Source of the DNA: an uncultured Christensenellaceae bacterium
Lineage (GTDB): Bacteria; Bacillota; Clostridia; Christensenellales; CAG-314
Assembly: GCA_910587795.1 (NCBI GenBank)
Contig: CAJUNH010000002.1
Coordinates: 62,001-126,000 of the forward strand
Direction of reading: 5' to 3'
DNA: 64,000 bases
This document shows, one piece after another, positions 25,480 through 35,900 of this stretch (its first letter is position 1; each line of letters opens with the position of its first letter). The notes beneath the pieces are model-generated. The model saw only the letters and a program-made list of their open reading frames with translations. It searched no databases and had not been told where the DNA came from. A program made the position numbers and the translations under genes.

Positions 25480-28083
25480 TTATTTGGATTCCTTAAGACT
25501 AACTTCCCATAATCTTGCAAGAGGTCCGTTATATGCCGTCAAATCAGCTCCGTGCTGCAACGTATCGGCGTCTATAATGCTTGTGTTAAATGCAAACAAG
25601 TCGCTGCGTTGATATGTAGGCAATTCTACCGCCAAATCCATAACCAAATCCAAAGCTTCCGCGTAACGTTCCTTACGTTCGTTTTGGTCGGTTGTTTCGC
25701 GCGCTTCGTCGATTAAAACTGACAGCTGCTGTACAATGCCGTATTCGTAATCGTACTTGCCGCCTGCGTTACGCAGAATCGCTCTGTAACCCCAGTTGGA
25801 GGTAGACCCGGCAGTGGAGTCCTTATGATAAACCTGATACATATCGGGGTCGATTGCCGCGCCCCAAGCAGCCGCCCATACGGTCAAGTCGCCGCTGCTG
25901 AGTTTACTTAACGCACGGATATCGGTTGCTACGTTAACTTTAAAACCTACGCCGTTAAGGATTGCCGCCGCTTTTGTAAGAGCCATATATGCGGGGTGGT
26001 CGGTGGATTCGCCGGCAATGGTAAACGTAAACTTTAATACCGTGTTGCCCTTTTGCAAAATGCCCTGAGCGTTTAACGAATAATCTTTTACAAGTTCCTT
26101 AATAATTGTCGCTTCGGGGTCAAATTCGTAGTAGTGTTCGTCCTTCTTTTGACTGCCTTCGGCATGCATATCGTTTACTTCGTCGGGATACGCCCAAGAA
26201 ACGCGCGTCATAGGACGGTAAATAGCCTGAGAATATCCGTGATAGTAGTCTACGCACAGCTGAGTGTTAATTGCGTGCATAATAGCTCTGCGCACGTTTA
26301 CGTCGGGGATTTTTTCCGCATTGATACCTACGTATCCGTAGCCGTTGGTTTCCACCTTGTCGTAGTCGATTGCCGTACCGTTTTGCTTATGTGCCTCGAT
26401 ATCGTTAATGATATCCTGCGTGCAGGACGGCTCTACAAAGTGAACGTCGCCGCTGTATAACGTATCCAGCATAGAGTTAGTGGAAACCACCTGATAGTTT
26501 ACGTACTTGATTTTTGCGGGGAACATAAAGTGTTCGTTACGTTCAAAATATACAACGCCGTGACTGCGGAACGTACCTGCCTGTACGTTACTGCTGTCGC
26601 CCGACTGCGTAGTAGCTTTGTAGGGACCTGCGCCTACGGGCACGCCTATTTTAGAAGAATCCTTTATGACTTTATCTTGGAAATCGGGCGAACCGAAATC
26701 TATACCGAAGTTCTTTTCGTAATCGAATTTAGCGATTTGGTCGCTGTTGGAGTAATAATACATTGGCGCAACGGTAAAAGCAAAGTTCCAAATTGCTTTG
26801 GGGTCGACCTTTTCGATAGTTATTTCCAAAACCTCGTGGCACGTCGTTACCACCGAGCCGTCGGCGTTGTATGCCGTAACGGGAGCGTATGTATTGCCGT
26901 TTACTTCCACCGCCTCGGTACGGTTAATAAACTTAATACCGCTGATGTTCTGTATACGTTCGTCTTCGTTCATATTGTCGAAGTATTCTTTTTTAAGTTT
27001 GTTGGCAAGGTACTGTCTAAGTTCGTTACCCGTGTTCCACATATTGATAACTTCGTCGATACTGTTGGGGACATAACTGTCGTACATACGCTGTACCGCT
27101 TCTTCTCTCGTCCAGTTTTTGCTTGCTTCGCCGAAGGAGTACTCGAATTTGTGATTTTTTTCGTCCCAGGTAATTTTACCTTCGTTATAAAGAAAAGCTT
27201 CCGTGTCGGTTGTCAAGCAAACTTCCGTAACGCCGTCTGCCGCCATAAACTTAATATCTTTTGCCGTGTCTACGCTGTTGGTGTAGTCCGTTTCCAACTC
27301 CTTACGGAAATACGCCTTAGCGTAGCCGTAGTCCTCTACAACGTGCTGCGACAGCGGGCTTGTATGTTCCTGTTGCCACGCTTTAAGCAATTCTGTCATT
27401 TCGGCATCGGTTAAAGACCTGTTGCTTGTATCGTCGCGGATATCGTTGATTGCGTCGATTGTTAATTGCTCAATACGTGACAAAGCTTCGGAATCGAATC
27501 TTTCGTTAAACTTATCCTGTTCGCGCTGAGAACGCGTCTGCGTTTGATATTCCTTTAAACCTACAATCTCGGTAGAGTAAATCGTTGCGCTTCCGTAATA
27601 AGCGGGATCGAGATACTCGTACAAATTGAACAGCACGTCTTTCATCGTAAGGGGAGAACCGTTACTGAATTTAACGTTATTTTTAAGCACAAATCTGTAT
27701 CGAGTAAACTGATCTCCGTTTTCGGTATACGTATACTCGTCGTAATCGTATACAACGCACGGTTCCGCCGCAAGAGCGGCTATACGCGTTTGCGGAGTTG
27801 TATACCCGATAATATTACCGTTTTTATCTGCCGCCAACATAGAAATCTGCGTCATACCTACAATATTGCTGTCTGCCGCAGCCGACGAATAAAACGGATT
27901 AAATACGCCGTCCATTTCGGCAGTGGACAATACCAGACGGGTCGTTTCGTTGTTTATACCGGTGGGTCCCGTCGGGGTATTCGGATCTACGGGATCGTCG
28001 CACGCGACAAATCCAAACGTCATGGTAAAGACCATCGCCGCAAGTACCAAACATGTTAAAAATGTTTTTAATTTTGTTTTCAT
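25480..28083 (-). CDS. oppA: Oligopeptide-binding lipoprotein OppA (extended)
   Basis: Extracellular solute-binding lipoprotein of the SBP_bac_5 family that presents peptides to OppBC. It has 867 residues against about 540-600 usually. The lipobox is GFVAC, followed by an acidic, Pro-rich linker (DDPVDPNTPTGPTG). Family features include YRFVLKNNVKFSNGSPLTMKDVLFNLYEY, GAGPYKATTQS and GINAEKIPDVNVRRAIMHAIN. The extra length lies mainly between about 175 and 390, where a charged region interrupts the usual order. The ribosome binding site is GAGGAGTAA. It lies 5 bases after an InlB-repeat lipoprotein and directly before oppB, so the importer genes are in the order A-B-C-D-F. Confidence 0.93.
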   Translation of the reverse strand: MKTKLKTFLTCLVLAAMVFTMTFGFVACDDPVDPNTPTGPTGINNETTRLVLSTAEMDGVFNPFYSSAAADSNIVGMTQISMLAADKNGNIIGYTTPQTRIAALAAEPCVVYDYDEYTYTENGDQFTRYRFVLKNNVKFSNGSPLTMKDVLFNLYEYLDPAYYGSATIYSTEIVGLKEYQTQTRSQREQDKFNERFDSEALSRIEQLTIDAINDIRDDTSNRSLTDAEMTELLKAWQQEHTSPLSQHVVEDYGYAKAYFRKELETDYTNSVDTAKDIKFMAADGVTEVCLTTDTEAFLYNEGKITWDEKNHKFEYSFGEASKNWTREEAVQRMYDSYVPNSIDEVINMWNTGNELRQYLANKLKKEYFDNMNEDERIQNISGIKFINRTEAVEVNGNTYAPVTAYNADGSVVTTCHEVLEITIEKVDPKAIWNFAFTVAPMYYYSNSDQIAKFDYEKNFGIDFGSPDFQDKVIKDSSKIGVPVGAGPYKATTQSGDSSNVQAGTFRSHGVVYFERNEHFMFPAKIKYVNYQVVSTNSMLDTLYSGDVHFVEPSCTQDIINDIEAHKQNGTAIDYDKVETNGYGYVGINAEKIPDVNVRRAIMHAINTQLCVDYYHGYSQAIYRPMTRVSWAYPDEVNDMHAEGSQKKDEHYYEFDPEATIIKELVKDYSLNAQGILQKGNTVLKFTFTIAGESTDHPAYMALTKAAAILNGVGFKVNVATDIRALSKLSSGDLTVWAAAWGAAIDPDMYQVYHKDSTAGSTSNWGYRAILRNAGGKYDYEYGIVQQLSVLIDEARETTDQNERKERYAEALDLVMDLAVELPTYQRSDLFAFNTSIIDADTLQHGADLTAYNGPLARLWEVSLKESK

Positions 28084-28088
28084 TATTG

Positions 28089-29219
28089 TTACTCCTCTGT
28101 TGACTTAGTTGTTAAACTGCAAGTAAAATCGGTTATTTCCGCATTTTCCTGCTGATTGTAAATTATAACGATGTTGTCTCCAACAAGATTATTTAATTGG
28201 ACGTCTTTATTTAAAGTTTCCGCAACGCCTTCTATTTGTACGTTATGTATCTTTGCCGCGCCGCAGTTTTGAGCCATTACCGCTATTTGAATACGGACGG
28301 ACGCGGTTTCCTTTATTCTGTAAGTTACGTCGGCAAACTTTATATTTTGCAGCACCGCTTTGTCGCGCAAAGTACCGAACATACTGATTGTACCCGACGA
28401 ATAGTTTTCTACCACAAAATTCTTTACGGTATAGTTGTTGCCTTCCCATATTCCGCTGTACGAATTAATGTACAAAGTGTCCGCCTCGCAATCCACATCG
28501 TTTAACAAATAAATGTTTTTATTGCCGCGGTATGCCGTGTACAAATCGTCGTAATTACGCACCAAACTCCATTCGCCTTCGATATAAGTAACGTAAATCG
28601 GCACGTCCAAAGTCTGCTCGTTTGCGGGATGGACAAAATTATCGTCCCACTCTACGGTGCAAGTTATATCGCTGTAATACCCCAGCGCCGTGTATCCCGC
28701 CCGTTTTGCCGTTCTTTCGCGGTTGTTCTTGCTGATTTTTGCGCCTAAACTGATTTGCTCCTGCGAGGGAGTGTAGCTGTTTACGGCAACGGGTTTTCCT
28801 CCGTCCAAGTAATATACGGTAAACGTATATTTTATTTGCTTTTCCCAACCGGCGTATAAAATCAGTTCGTCCTGTTCCAGTCTGTCCTTTGCAAAATCCC
28901 ACTTTTGGGTGCACGCTTCGTCTTTATACCAACCCGTAAAGTCGTAACCGCTGCGCCTTATCGCGTCCGTCGTACCTTCCTTAGAATAGTACTCAACCGG
29001 ATCCAGTATCAGCACGCCCTTTTCCTCGTATGCGTAGCCGTAGGATGAGGAGTCGTCCACGCTGGACGTAGACATCGTCAGCGACCCGCCGTTAAACTTA
29101 AATTTTACAATATACTTACCGTCCAGTACGTCGTCGCCTGTTTTACAAGCGGCAAAACATATGACGCTTGCCAACAGCACTACGGCAAGCAATAACAGTA
29201 GTTTGCTTTTATGCTTCAT
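28089..29219 (-). CDS. Lipoprotein with InlB-type repeats upstream of oppA
   Basis: A 376-residue lipoprotein (lipobox CFAACKTG). Two B-repeat-like units follow (about 35-110 with SGYDFTGWYKDEACTQKWDF, and about 112-190 with AGYTALGYYSDITCTVEWDD). The C-terminal half (about 205-350) has YLLNDVDCEADTLYINSYSG, WEGNNYTVKNFVVENYSSG and LQNIKFADVTY. This pattern is typical of right-handed beta-helix or GLUG-type repeats, where each turn adds a strand. Five bases separate it from oppA. An adhesive or substrate-binding role next to the importer is inferred. Confidence 0.83.
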   Translation of the reverse strand: MKHKSKLLLLLAVVLLASVICFAACKTGDDVLDGKYIVKFKFNGGSLTMSTSSVDDSSSYGYAYEEKGVLILDPVEYYSKEGTTDAIRRSGYDFTGWYKDEACTQKWDFAKDRLEQDELILYAGWEKQIKYTFTVYYLDGGKPVAVNSYTPSQEQISLGAKISKNNRERTAKRAGYTALGYYSDITCTVEWDDNFVHPANEQTLDVPIYVTYIEGEWSLVRNYDDLYTAYRGNKNIYLLNDVDCEADTLYINSYSGIWEGNNYTVKNFVVENYSSGTISMFGTLRDKAVLQNIKFADVTYRIKETASVRIQIAVMAQNCGAAKIHNVQIEGVAETLNKDVQLNNLVGDNIVIIYNQQENAEITDFTCSLTTKSTEE

Positions 29220-29329
29220 CGTTACCTCTAAAATCGTTACTTCTAAATTTGATTGTTACGTTAACAGCCTTTACGTTACCGAAAACGCTGTCCGCAGATA
29301 ATTTGCCGACATTATTACCGGCTGCGACG

Positions 29330-29932
29330 TTATGCGGTAAAATCGTACGTAAACACAACCTGATAGCCGCTGCGTTCAAAACTTATTTCCACCGACTGTA
29401 TTGCGTCTTCTGTGTACTTTGCAACAACCCTGCCGTTTTGTCCTTCGGTGTCGCTGCCCATTAACTTGGACAAGTCTTTTACGTTTGCGGAAAATACTCC
29501 GTCCTTATCTTCAACTTTATCCAAGTTGGATTTATTAAAGTTAAGAGCAACCGCCGTTATTTGAGTCAAATCCAAGTTGGGTTTTGCTCCGTCCTGCGTT
29601 TCCACCTGCGTTACGCCGTCAACCGACGTAATTTTCATAGAACCGCTGTACGTGGTTATTCTTTCATCGGGAACTTCGTACGAGCCGTTATCGGTTATAA
29701 TTTCGTTTAAAACCTGATAGCTATACTGTACCGATACGGAGTCGTCCGCTTGTTTTACCGCGGTGTACGTTCCTTTTAGTTCTACATTGCCGTCAGTAAC
29801 GTTAACCGTAAGTTTTACGTTTTCGTGAGGATCTTTACAAAGGTCGTCCAAGCGGCCGAACATTTTGTTACAGCCGCACAGCGACAGGCAAACAATCAAC
29901 GCCAAAACAATAAGTATTATTTTCTTTTTCAT
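29330..29932 (-). CDS. Small lipoprotein paired with the giant protease
   Basis: A 200-residue lipoprotein (lipobox LSLCGC) with a beta-rich mature domain (VKLTVNVTDGNVELKGTYTA, SVSVQYSYQVLNE, SVEISFERSGYQVVFTYDF). Its start overlaps the end of the protease gene by 4 bases (ATGA) and it has a TTAGGAGG ribosome binding site. The arrangement copies that of the 177-residue lipoprotein behind the 1384-residue surface protein, and the closing strands look alike. No named family; it may be a chaperone-like or anchoring partner for the giant protein, by inference from the repeated gene pairing. Confidence 0.8.
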   Translation of the reverse strand: MKKKIILIVLALIVCLSLCGCNKMFGRLDDLCKDPHENVKLTVNVTDGNVELKGTYTAVKQADDSVSVQYSYQVLNEIITDNGSYEVPDERITTYSGSMKITSVDGVTQVETQDGAKPNLDLTQITAVALNFNKSNLDKVEDKDGVFSANVKDLSKLMGSDTEGQNGRVVAKYTEDAIQSVEISFERSGYQVVFTYDFTA

Positions 29933-32900
29933 AGTTTGCCTCCTAACAGATTTTTGAGTGCTACCGCTACTATTGCCAACAGCGACAAAATTCCCGCCAC
30001 CTGCAAAGTAACGTTGGTTGCCGTTTTTGTCACCTCCGCATTAACGGTGTTTATTGTTTTTACCAAAGTATTGTAAGACGTAACCGCCGCTTGCAGCTTA
30101 TCGCTGTTTGTTACGTATGCCTTTTCTTCGGCAGTCAAAGCGTTAAATACGTTTAGCGCCTGCGATAGCCTGTCAAAACAGCTCTGCGCCGACGATACTT
30201 CGCCTATTGCGTCGATTGCGTCTATGGCAGCCTGAGCCGCCTTTTTGCGTTCGGCTTCTAACTCTTCGTTTCTTTCCTTAATTGCTTTTTCCAAGTCCGC
30301 GTTTGCTTTTACAAGTTTGTCGTAATTGGTTATTAAATCTTTTTCCTCTGCAGACAGTACGTTGTACGCGCTGTTTGCTTTTTCCACAAGGTTGATACTG
30401 CGGTCTGTACTGTCGATACCGACAAGCTTATTTATAGCGTTGATTGCCACGTCCACGTTATACGCGCTAAGCGCGGTTTGATAACGGTCGACAACCGATT
30501 TGTCTACCGCTGCAAGCTCGTCCGTATGACGCTGCAGCGCGTTGTATGCCGTTATTGCATCGCCCATACTCTTTGCGGCAAATCTGTCTACGACGTCGGG
30601 CAAATTGTTTACCGCGTTAATAAACGCAATTGCGTATCCGCCCATAGGGGTAAACTGCGACTTTGTTATCGTGTTGAAATATGCCGTGTAAAGCGCAGAG
30701 TCGTAACCTTCGCTGTTAACGGGCAGTACGGCTTGTAAATTAGAAGCCTTTTTACTTGTTACAAAATCCACAAACGTTGCGTAATACAACGGATACGGAA
30801 CACCGAACGAAGGTTTATAGTCGGGATTTGCCAACAGTTGCAGCAGTTGAGTGTAGTAATAGTAATCGTACTTGTACAGTTTGTCGAACCCGGGGAATCT
30901 ATCCTTTAAGTCGCTGCCGGGCAGGATATCCAACTCGCCGCTCATCGTGCCTTCCAAAACGGGCGCATAATACGAACGGAACTCCACCGTAGCAAGCTTA
31001 TCGCAGGAGTAGAACGACATATTACCTATGTTCGTCAGTGTTTGAGGCAACACGATCTTTGTGATGTTTTTGTTTCCGTATGCCGCCAAAAACTCGATGC
31101 GCACAACTCCTTCGGGAACTGCGTATTCCGCATCCGTCTTTGCCGCGGGATAGGACGATAACATATAGCCTTTATTCGTGGACGTGTACAAAACTCCTTT
31201 ATCCAACATAACGTTGCTAAACGTAACGTCAAACACCTTTTGTCCGTTTACCGTCGCATAGAAAGTTTCAAATTTTTCTGCGTAAGTAAACGCGCCGTAA
31301 TCTACAAACCTTAAATTGTCTGTAACTTCAAACTCTGTAATAAGCGAATCGACAAACACCATACTGCCGATTTCTTCCAGTTTGGGAGCGTTAAATTGCT
31401 GCAAAGCTCCGCTGCCGTAAAACGCGTTTTCCAACAAAAATCTAAGTTCGGGTGCGTTTACCGTTTTTAGGTGCGGGTTTTTAACGGGAACAAACTGCAA
31501 TCCCTGAGATGTTTGCACCAACTCCGCCTCACAAAACGCTTGTACGTCGATAGATTCGACTTTCGGCAACGTCAACGTTTCGGGCACCTGCGTCCCCAAG
31601 AAAGACATTTTGCCTACCTTTGTGATGTTATCAAAATCAAACTCGGCAAGATTCAGCGACGAGCATCCGTAAAATACGCCGTCGTTAATTACGCTTAGCT
31701 TGCTGCCGAACGTAATGTTTTGCAATTTTTCGCAGAATTCAAACGCGCCTTCGCCTATTGTTTCAACCTCGGGCAAACTTACCGTTTCAAGATCCATACA
31801 TCCGTAAAACGCGTATTCGCCTATTTCTATTGCCTTAGGTAAAATTATAATTACAATAGCGGGTCCTTCGTAAACAAACTGCTGTCCTCCGGAAACCAAC
31901 TCGAATTGCGCAAACGCGTCGTGTTCCACTTTTTCCGCGTTGTCCGCAGTAACGTTTACCAATGACGCGCAGCCGCTGAAACATCCTTCGGGAATAACGG
32001 CAATATTGCCCAAGTCTACGCTTGCAAGCTTACTGCACATTGCAAACGAGTATGCGCTTAGTTCCGTTGCTTTCGTAAGATCGATACGTACCAAAGAACT
32101 GCTGTTAAAGAACGCGTACTGTCCTATAACAACGCCGCCATCTGCAGGCATTTCCACCGTTGCAACAGCCGTGTTGGCAAATGCGTAATCGCCTATCTTG
32201 GCGTTTTTACCTAAATACAAATTTATAAGTTTACTTGTATACGTAGCGTTCAGTACGGTGGATTTTCCTACCGAAAACGCCCTGTATCCTACCGTTGCGC
32301 CGTCGCCTACGGTTACCGCTGTAAGTGCCGTATTGTAGAAAGCGAATTCGCCTATGGACGGACACTTGCTTAAATCGATATTTTTAAGATTTACCGCTTC
32401 GGTAAACGCGCGGTCGTCTATTGCTACCGCATTGTCCCCCAACTTAACCGCCGTAAGGTTTGCGCAGTACGCGAATGCGGAATTTCCTATTTTTTCCAGT
32501 TGACTGACGGAAGCGTCCAATACGTTAAGGTTACGGTTTCCGGAAAACGCGCCGTCCGCAATTACTTTGACGTTTTCGGGCAATACGTATATACCGCCGT
32601 CAAAAGTTTTGTTAGTAAGCGCCAAAATCAATTCCGTGCCGTCTTTGCTGAACAAAATTCCGTCTTTAACGCTGTAATGGTTGGAGTTTGCCGCGCTAAA
32701 AGCAACGTTTGTTCCGCCCAGCGCGTTAAACATCAATGCGCCCACTTCGTTAATTACCGTGTTTGCGTTTAATATCAACGTTGTAAGGGACGCGCAATTG
32801 CCGAATACGTTATCGCCAAAGGACGTTATACCGTCGGGCAGCACTATCGCGGAAAGCTTTGCGCAGCCGTAAAACGCCGCCGAACCGATATATTCACAGC

Positions 32901-35900
32901 CCTTTTTAAAAGTAAAGCTGTTAAGCTGAACGCAACCGGAGAAAGCGTCCGTACCCAAATACGTCAAATCGTTTACGACCGTTACTTTTGTAAGTCTTGT
33001 ACAGTTATAAAACGCTTTATCGGGAATTGTATCGCTGTAAACAGTAATCTCGCGCAAAGAAGACGCTGCAAACATTTGAGGCGCCAAACGCGCGCGTTCG
33101 CCCAACACTACCGTAGTAAGGTGCGAACAACCGTAAAACGCGCCTTCGCCGCTGCGGCGCAAATCGGTAAGATTTGCCGACGTCAGCTGAACGCAGTTTG
33201 CAAAAGAATAGTTGCCTAATACGTTGACCGACTCAAAATTAATGCCGAAGCCGGGGTTTTGCAATACGCGGCAGCCGTAAAACGCGTAGTCTGATATAAC
33301 CTTGACTCTATCCAAATTAATGTTGATAAGCCTTACGTTATTGTAAAACGCGTATTCGTAAATTTTGTCGCAATCCTCGCCCAATACAACTTCTTCCAGT
33401 ACTTCGCAATTATAAAAAGCAAATTTACGGATTTCCTCTACGCCTGCGGGGATAATAACTTTCGTTACCGTATTGTTGCGCAGCGGTTCTTTCTTGTCGT
33501 CAAAATCGTAATCGTCGCCTACGTCTTTGTCGTTTACTAAGTTATAGTGGCAGAAAGCAAACGAACCGATGTACAGTATTCCTTCGTCGTCGGGTATTTC
33601 CACAACGCCGCCGAGCCCCTTATATGCCACTAATTCGCGGTTTTCTATAACAAACTCGTTTTTGATATTAACGGTACAGCGCGCTTGAAGGATAGATTGT
33701 CTTCCGTCCACTATGATATTTAACGAAACGCGCGTTCTTCCTTCGGCAAGACCCTTAACTACGCCGTTTTCGTCTACCGTTGCGACGCGTTCGTTACTGG
33801 AACTCCATTTTAATTCGTAACGGGCGGGGTCCAAATTCCACGGTTCAATCAAATAGTTAAGTTTTACCTGTTCGCCGGGATAGAAATTTAAAGTATAGTT
33901 TCCGTCAAAGAAGCCTTTGCCGCCGGTGCGCCCTATTTCCGAGCGGTCGATGTCGCCGTTATACGCAAACACCGTATCGTACGAAATAAACTCGATATTT
34001 TCCAGTTCCGTGTTTTGCGACGAACTGCCGTCCGCTGCGTTTTCGCCTACTATGTTTACTCTTACGGTCTTAGCCTTGTCCCACGTTTCGCCTTTTACGG
34101 ATATTACGATGCCTTCGTTATTCTGCAAAGCCTCTATCTGTCCGCCGGAAACGGCTACCACGTCGGGGTTCGAACTTGTCCAAGTAAGGTTTTTAAGGTA
34201 AAACCGATCGATTTCTCTGTTTTCGTCGGCGGTGTCGTACATAACGGTAGTAAGGTCAAACGTTTCGCCTTTTTTCAACTCTATCGTAGGTACGCCTTGC
34301 GAACTGTCTTCCGTTTTAAACCCTAACGTGTTGCATTGCGTTTCGGGGAAGGGTATATAGTATATTGCGGAGTTCATTGCGTAGTCGTCTACGTAGAACG
34401 TAATACCCTGAGGCAAATTGCTGCTGCGGATTACGTCAAGGTAATCAGTAATATCCACTTTTACCACGGTTTTACTGTCGCGTTTTTCCTGATAAACGGG
34501 AAGCGGATTTTCCGCCAACGAAGAAAACGTTTGTTTCGTCTGTCCGTTTTCGTCCACATAGCTGTAAACTACTACGGGACGCAGCGACATTGCATAGTGA
34601 TTATCGTAAACCGTTAATTCCACAAAGTACTTGTCTTTGTCTTTATCGCCCAAACGGTCGTATTCAACACTGAATTTGGAATCTACGATAAGCGGCGCTT
34701 GATAGTCGATATAAAAGCTGAACTTGTACGTATCGTTTACATTGCGTTCGCCGTTATCCCAGTCCATTTTAGCGGACATCGTTACCTGATAATGCGAGTT
34801 GTTGTCGCCGAATACTTCGTTTGTTTTAAAGTCGACCATGTCAAGGTCTATATTGCAGACGTAAGGCATTTGAGCGCCGTTAAAGTGTGCTTTATATGCG
34901 TTGTATTCCGTCTTTTGCCACACGGTTTTGCCTGTTGCGGTATCTACAATCTCGATATTCATCTCCTTTGCGCCGCGCAGCAATCCGGTAAACACCGAAT
35001 ATACGCCGCTTATGCAATCGCGGTAATACGATATTGCGGCGTGTTCCGCAGTTGCGGGGATTGCAACGTCGTCGGGAGACATATCGTACATGTAGCTGCC
35101 CAAGGGAATAATATAGTCGTAGTAATATTTTCCTAACGGAGTCGTGGCGTAGTAGTCCGCTTTGATCTTGTCTTCCTCGTCGATAGCTCCGTTGTGCGCT
35201 TCGGTTTCTACCATATAGTAGTCTTCGTCAAATATGGGAGCGTCAGCCCAGTCGCCGTAAAAAGCAAGAAACGGAGCGTTAAGACTTACGCCTTTATCGT
35301 CGGTATTTGTAAAAGTTAAAAAGCCTTCTACGTACATACCGTTTTCAAAATTACCGTTTATGTAACGCTTATCCGCGCCCGAAAGAGTTATCGTTGCGGT
35401 TACCGTTGCGGTTTGTCCCGCGGGTACGGTTACAACTCCTCCGTTAAGCGTGCCGCCTTTTACGTTGTAGTCCGCGCTAACGTCCAGCATATAAGCCATT
35501 TCCGCAACATAATCCTTGTCCGAACTGGACACCGACTCCGTCATTGCAAGGTTGCCTATCGTATAACTTACAGATTTATCGGAAATATTTTTGAGATTAA
35601 CGGACATCGTATAAACGCCGTTACGTTGAGGATCGTCCCCCAGTTCCAACTTTGTTTTGCCCATACCGTCTACGTACAAATACGCGTCGGTGGTCGTTGC
35701 CTTTAAAATGTCCGCTATTCCCGCGCCCTGTTTACGCGGCGAATACGGATTGCCTTTGCGGTCTAACGCAATTGTTGCCGTAGACATACAAAGCTGATTT
35801 ACCAAATCGCGTACTTCGCAGGTTGTAGTAAGCGAAGGGAAGTTTTCCTTTACGTATTGACGGATAAGCACGGTAATACCGCACATATTGGGGCATGCCA

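Noticed and set aside
26530..27414. A 294-codon plus-strand frame opposite oppA
   Set aside because: OppA is clearly coding here. The reverse frame has a Val/Phe/Cys-rich composition typical of antisense shadows and no initiation signals.
29220..29329. A possible operon break or frameshifted gene in the 110-base gap
   Set aside because: No U-tailed hairpin, no convincing -35/-10 pair, and the flanking genes have normal starts and stops. Left as an untested gap.
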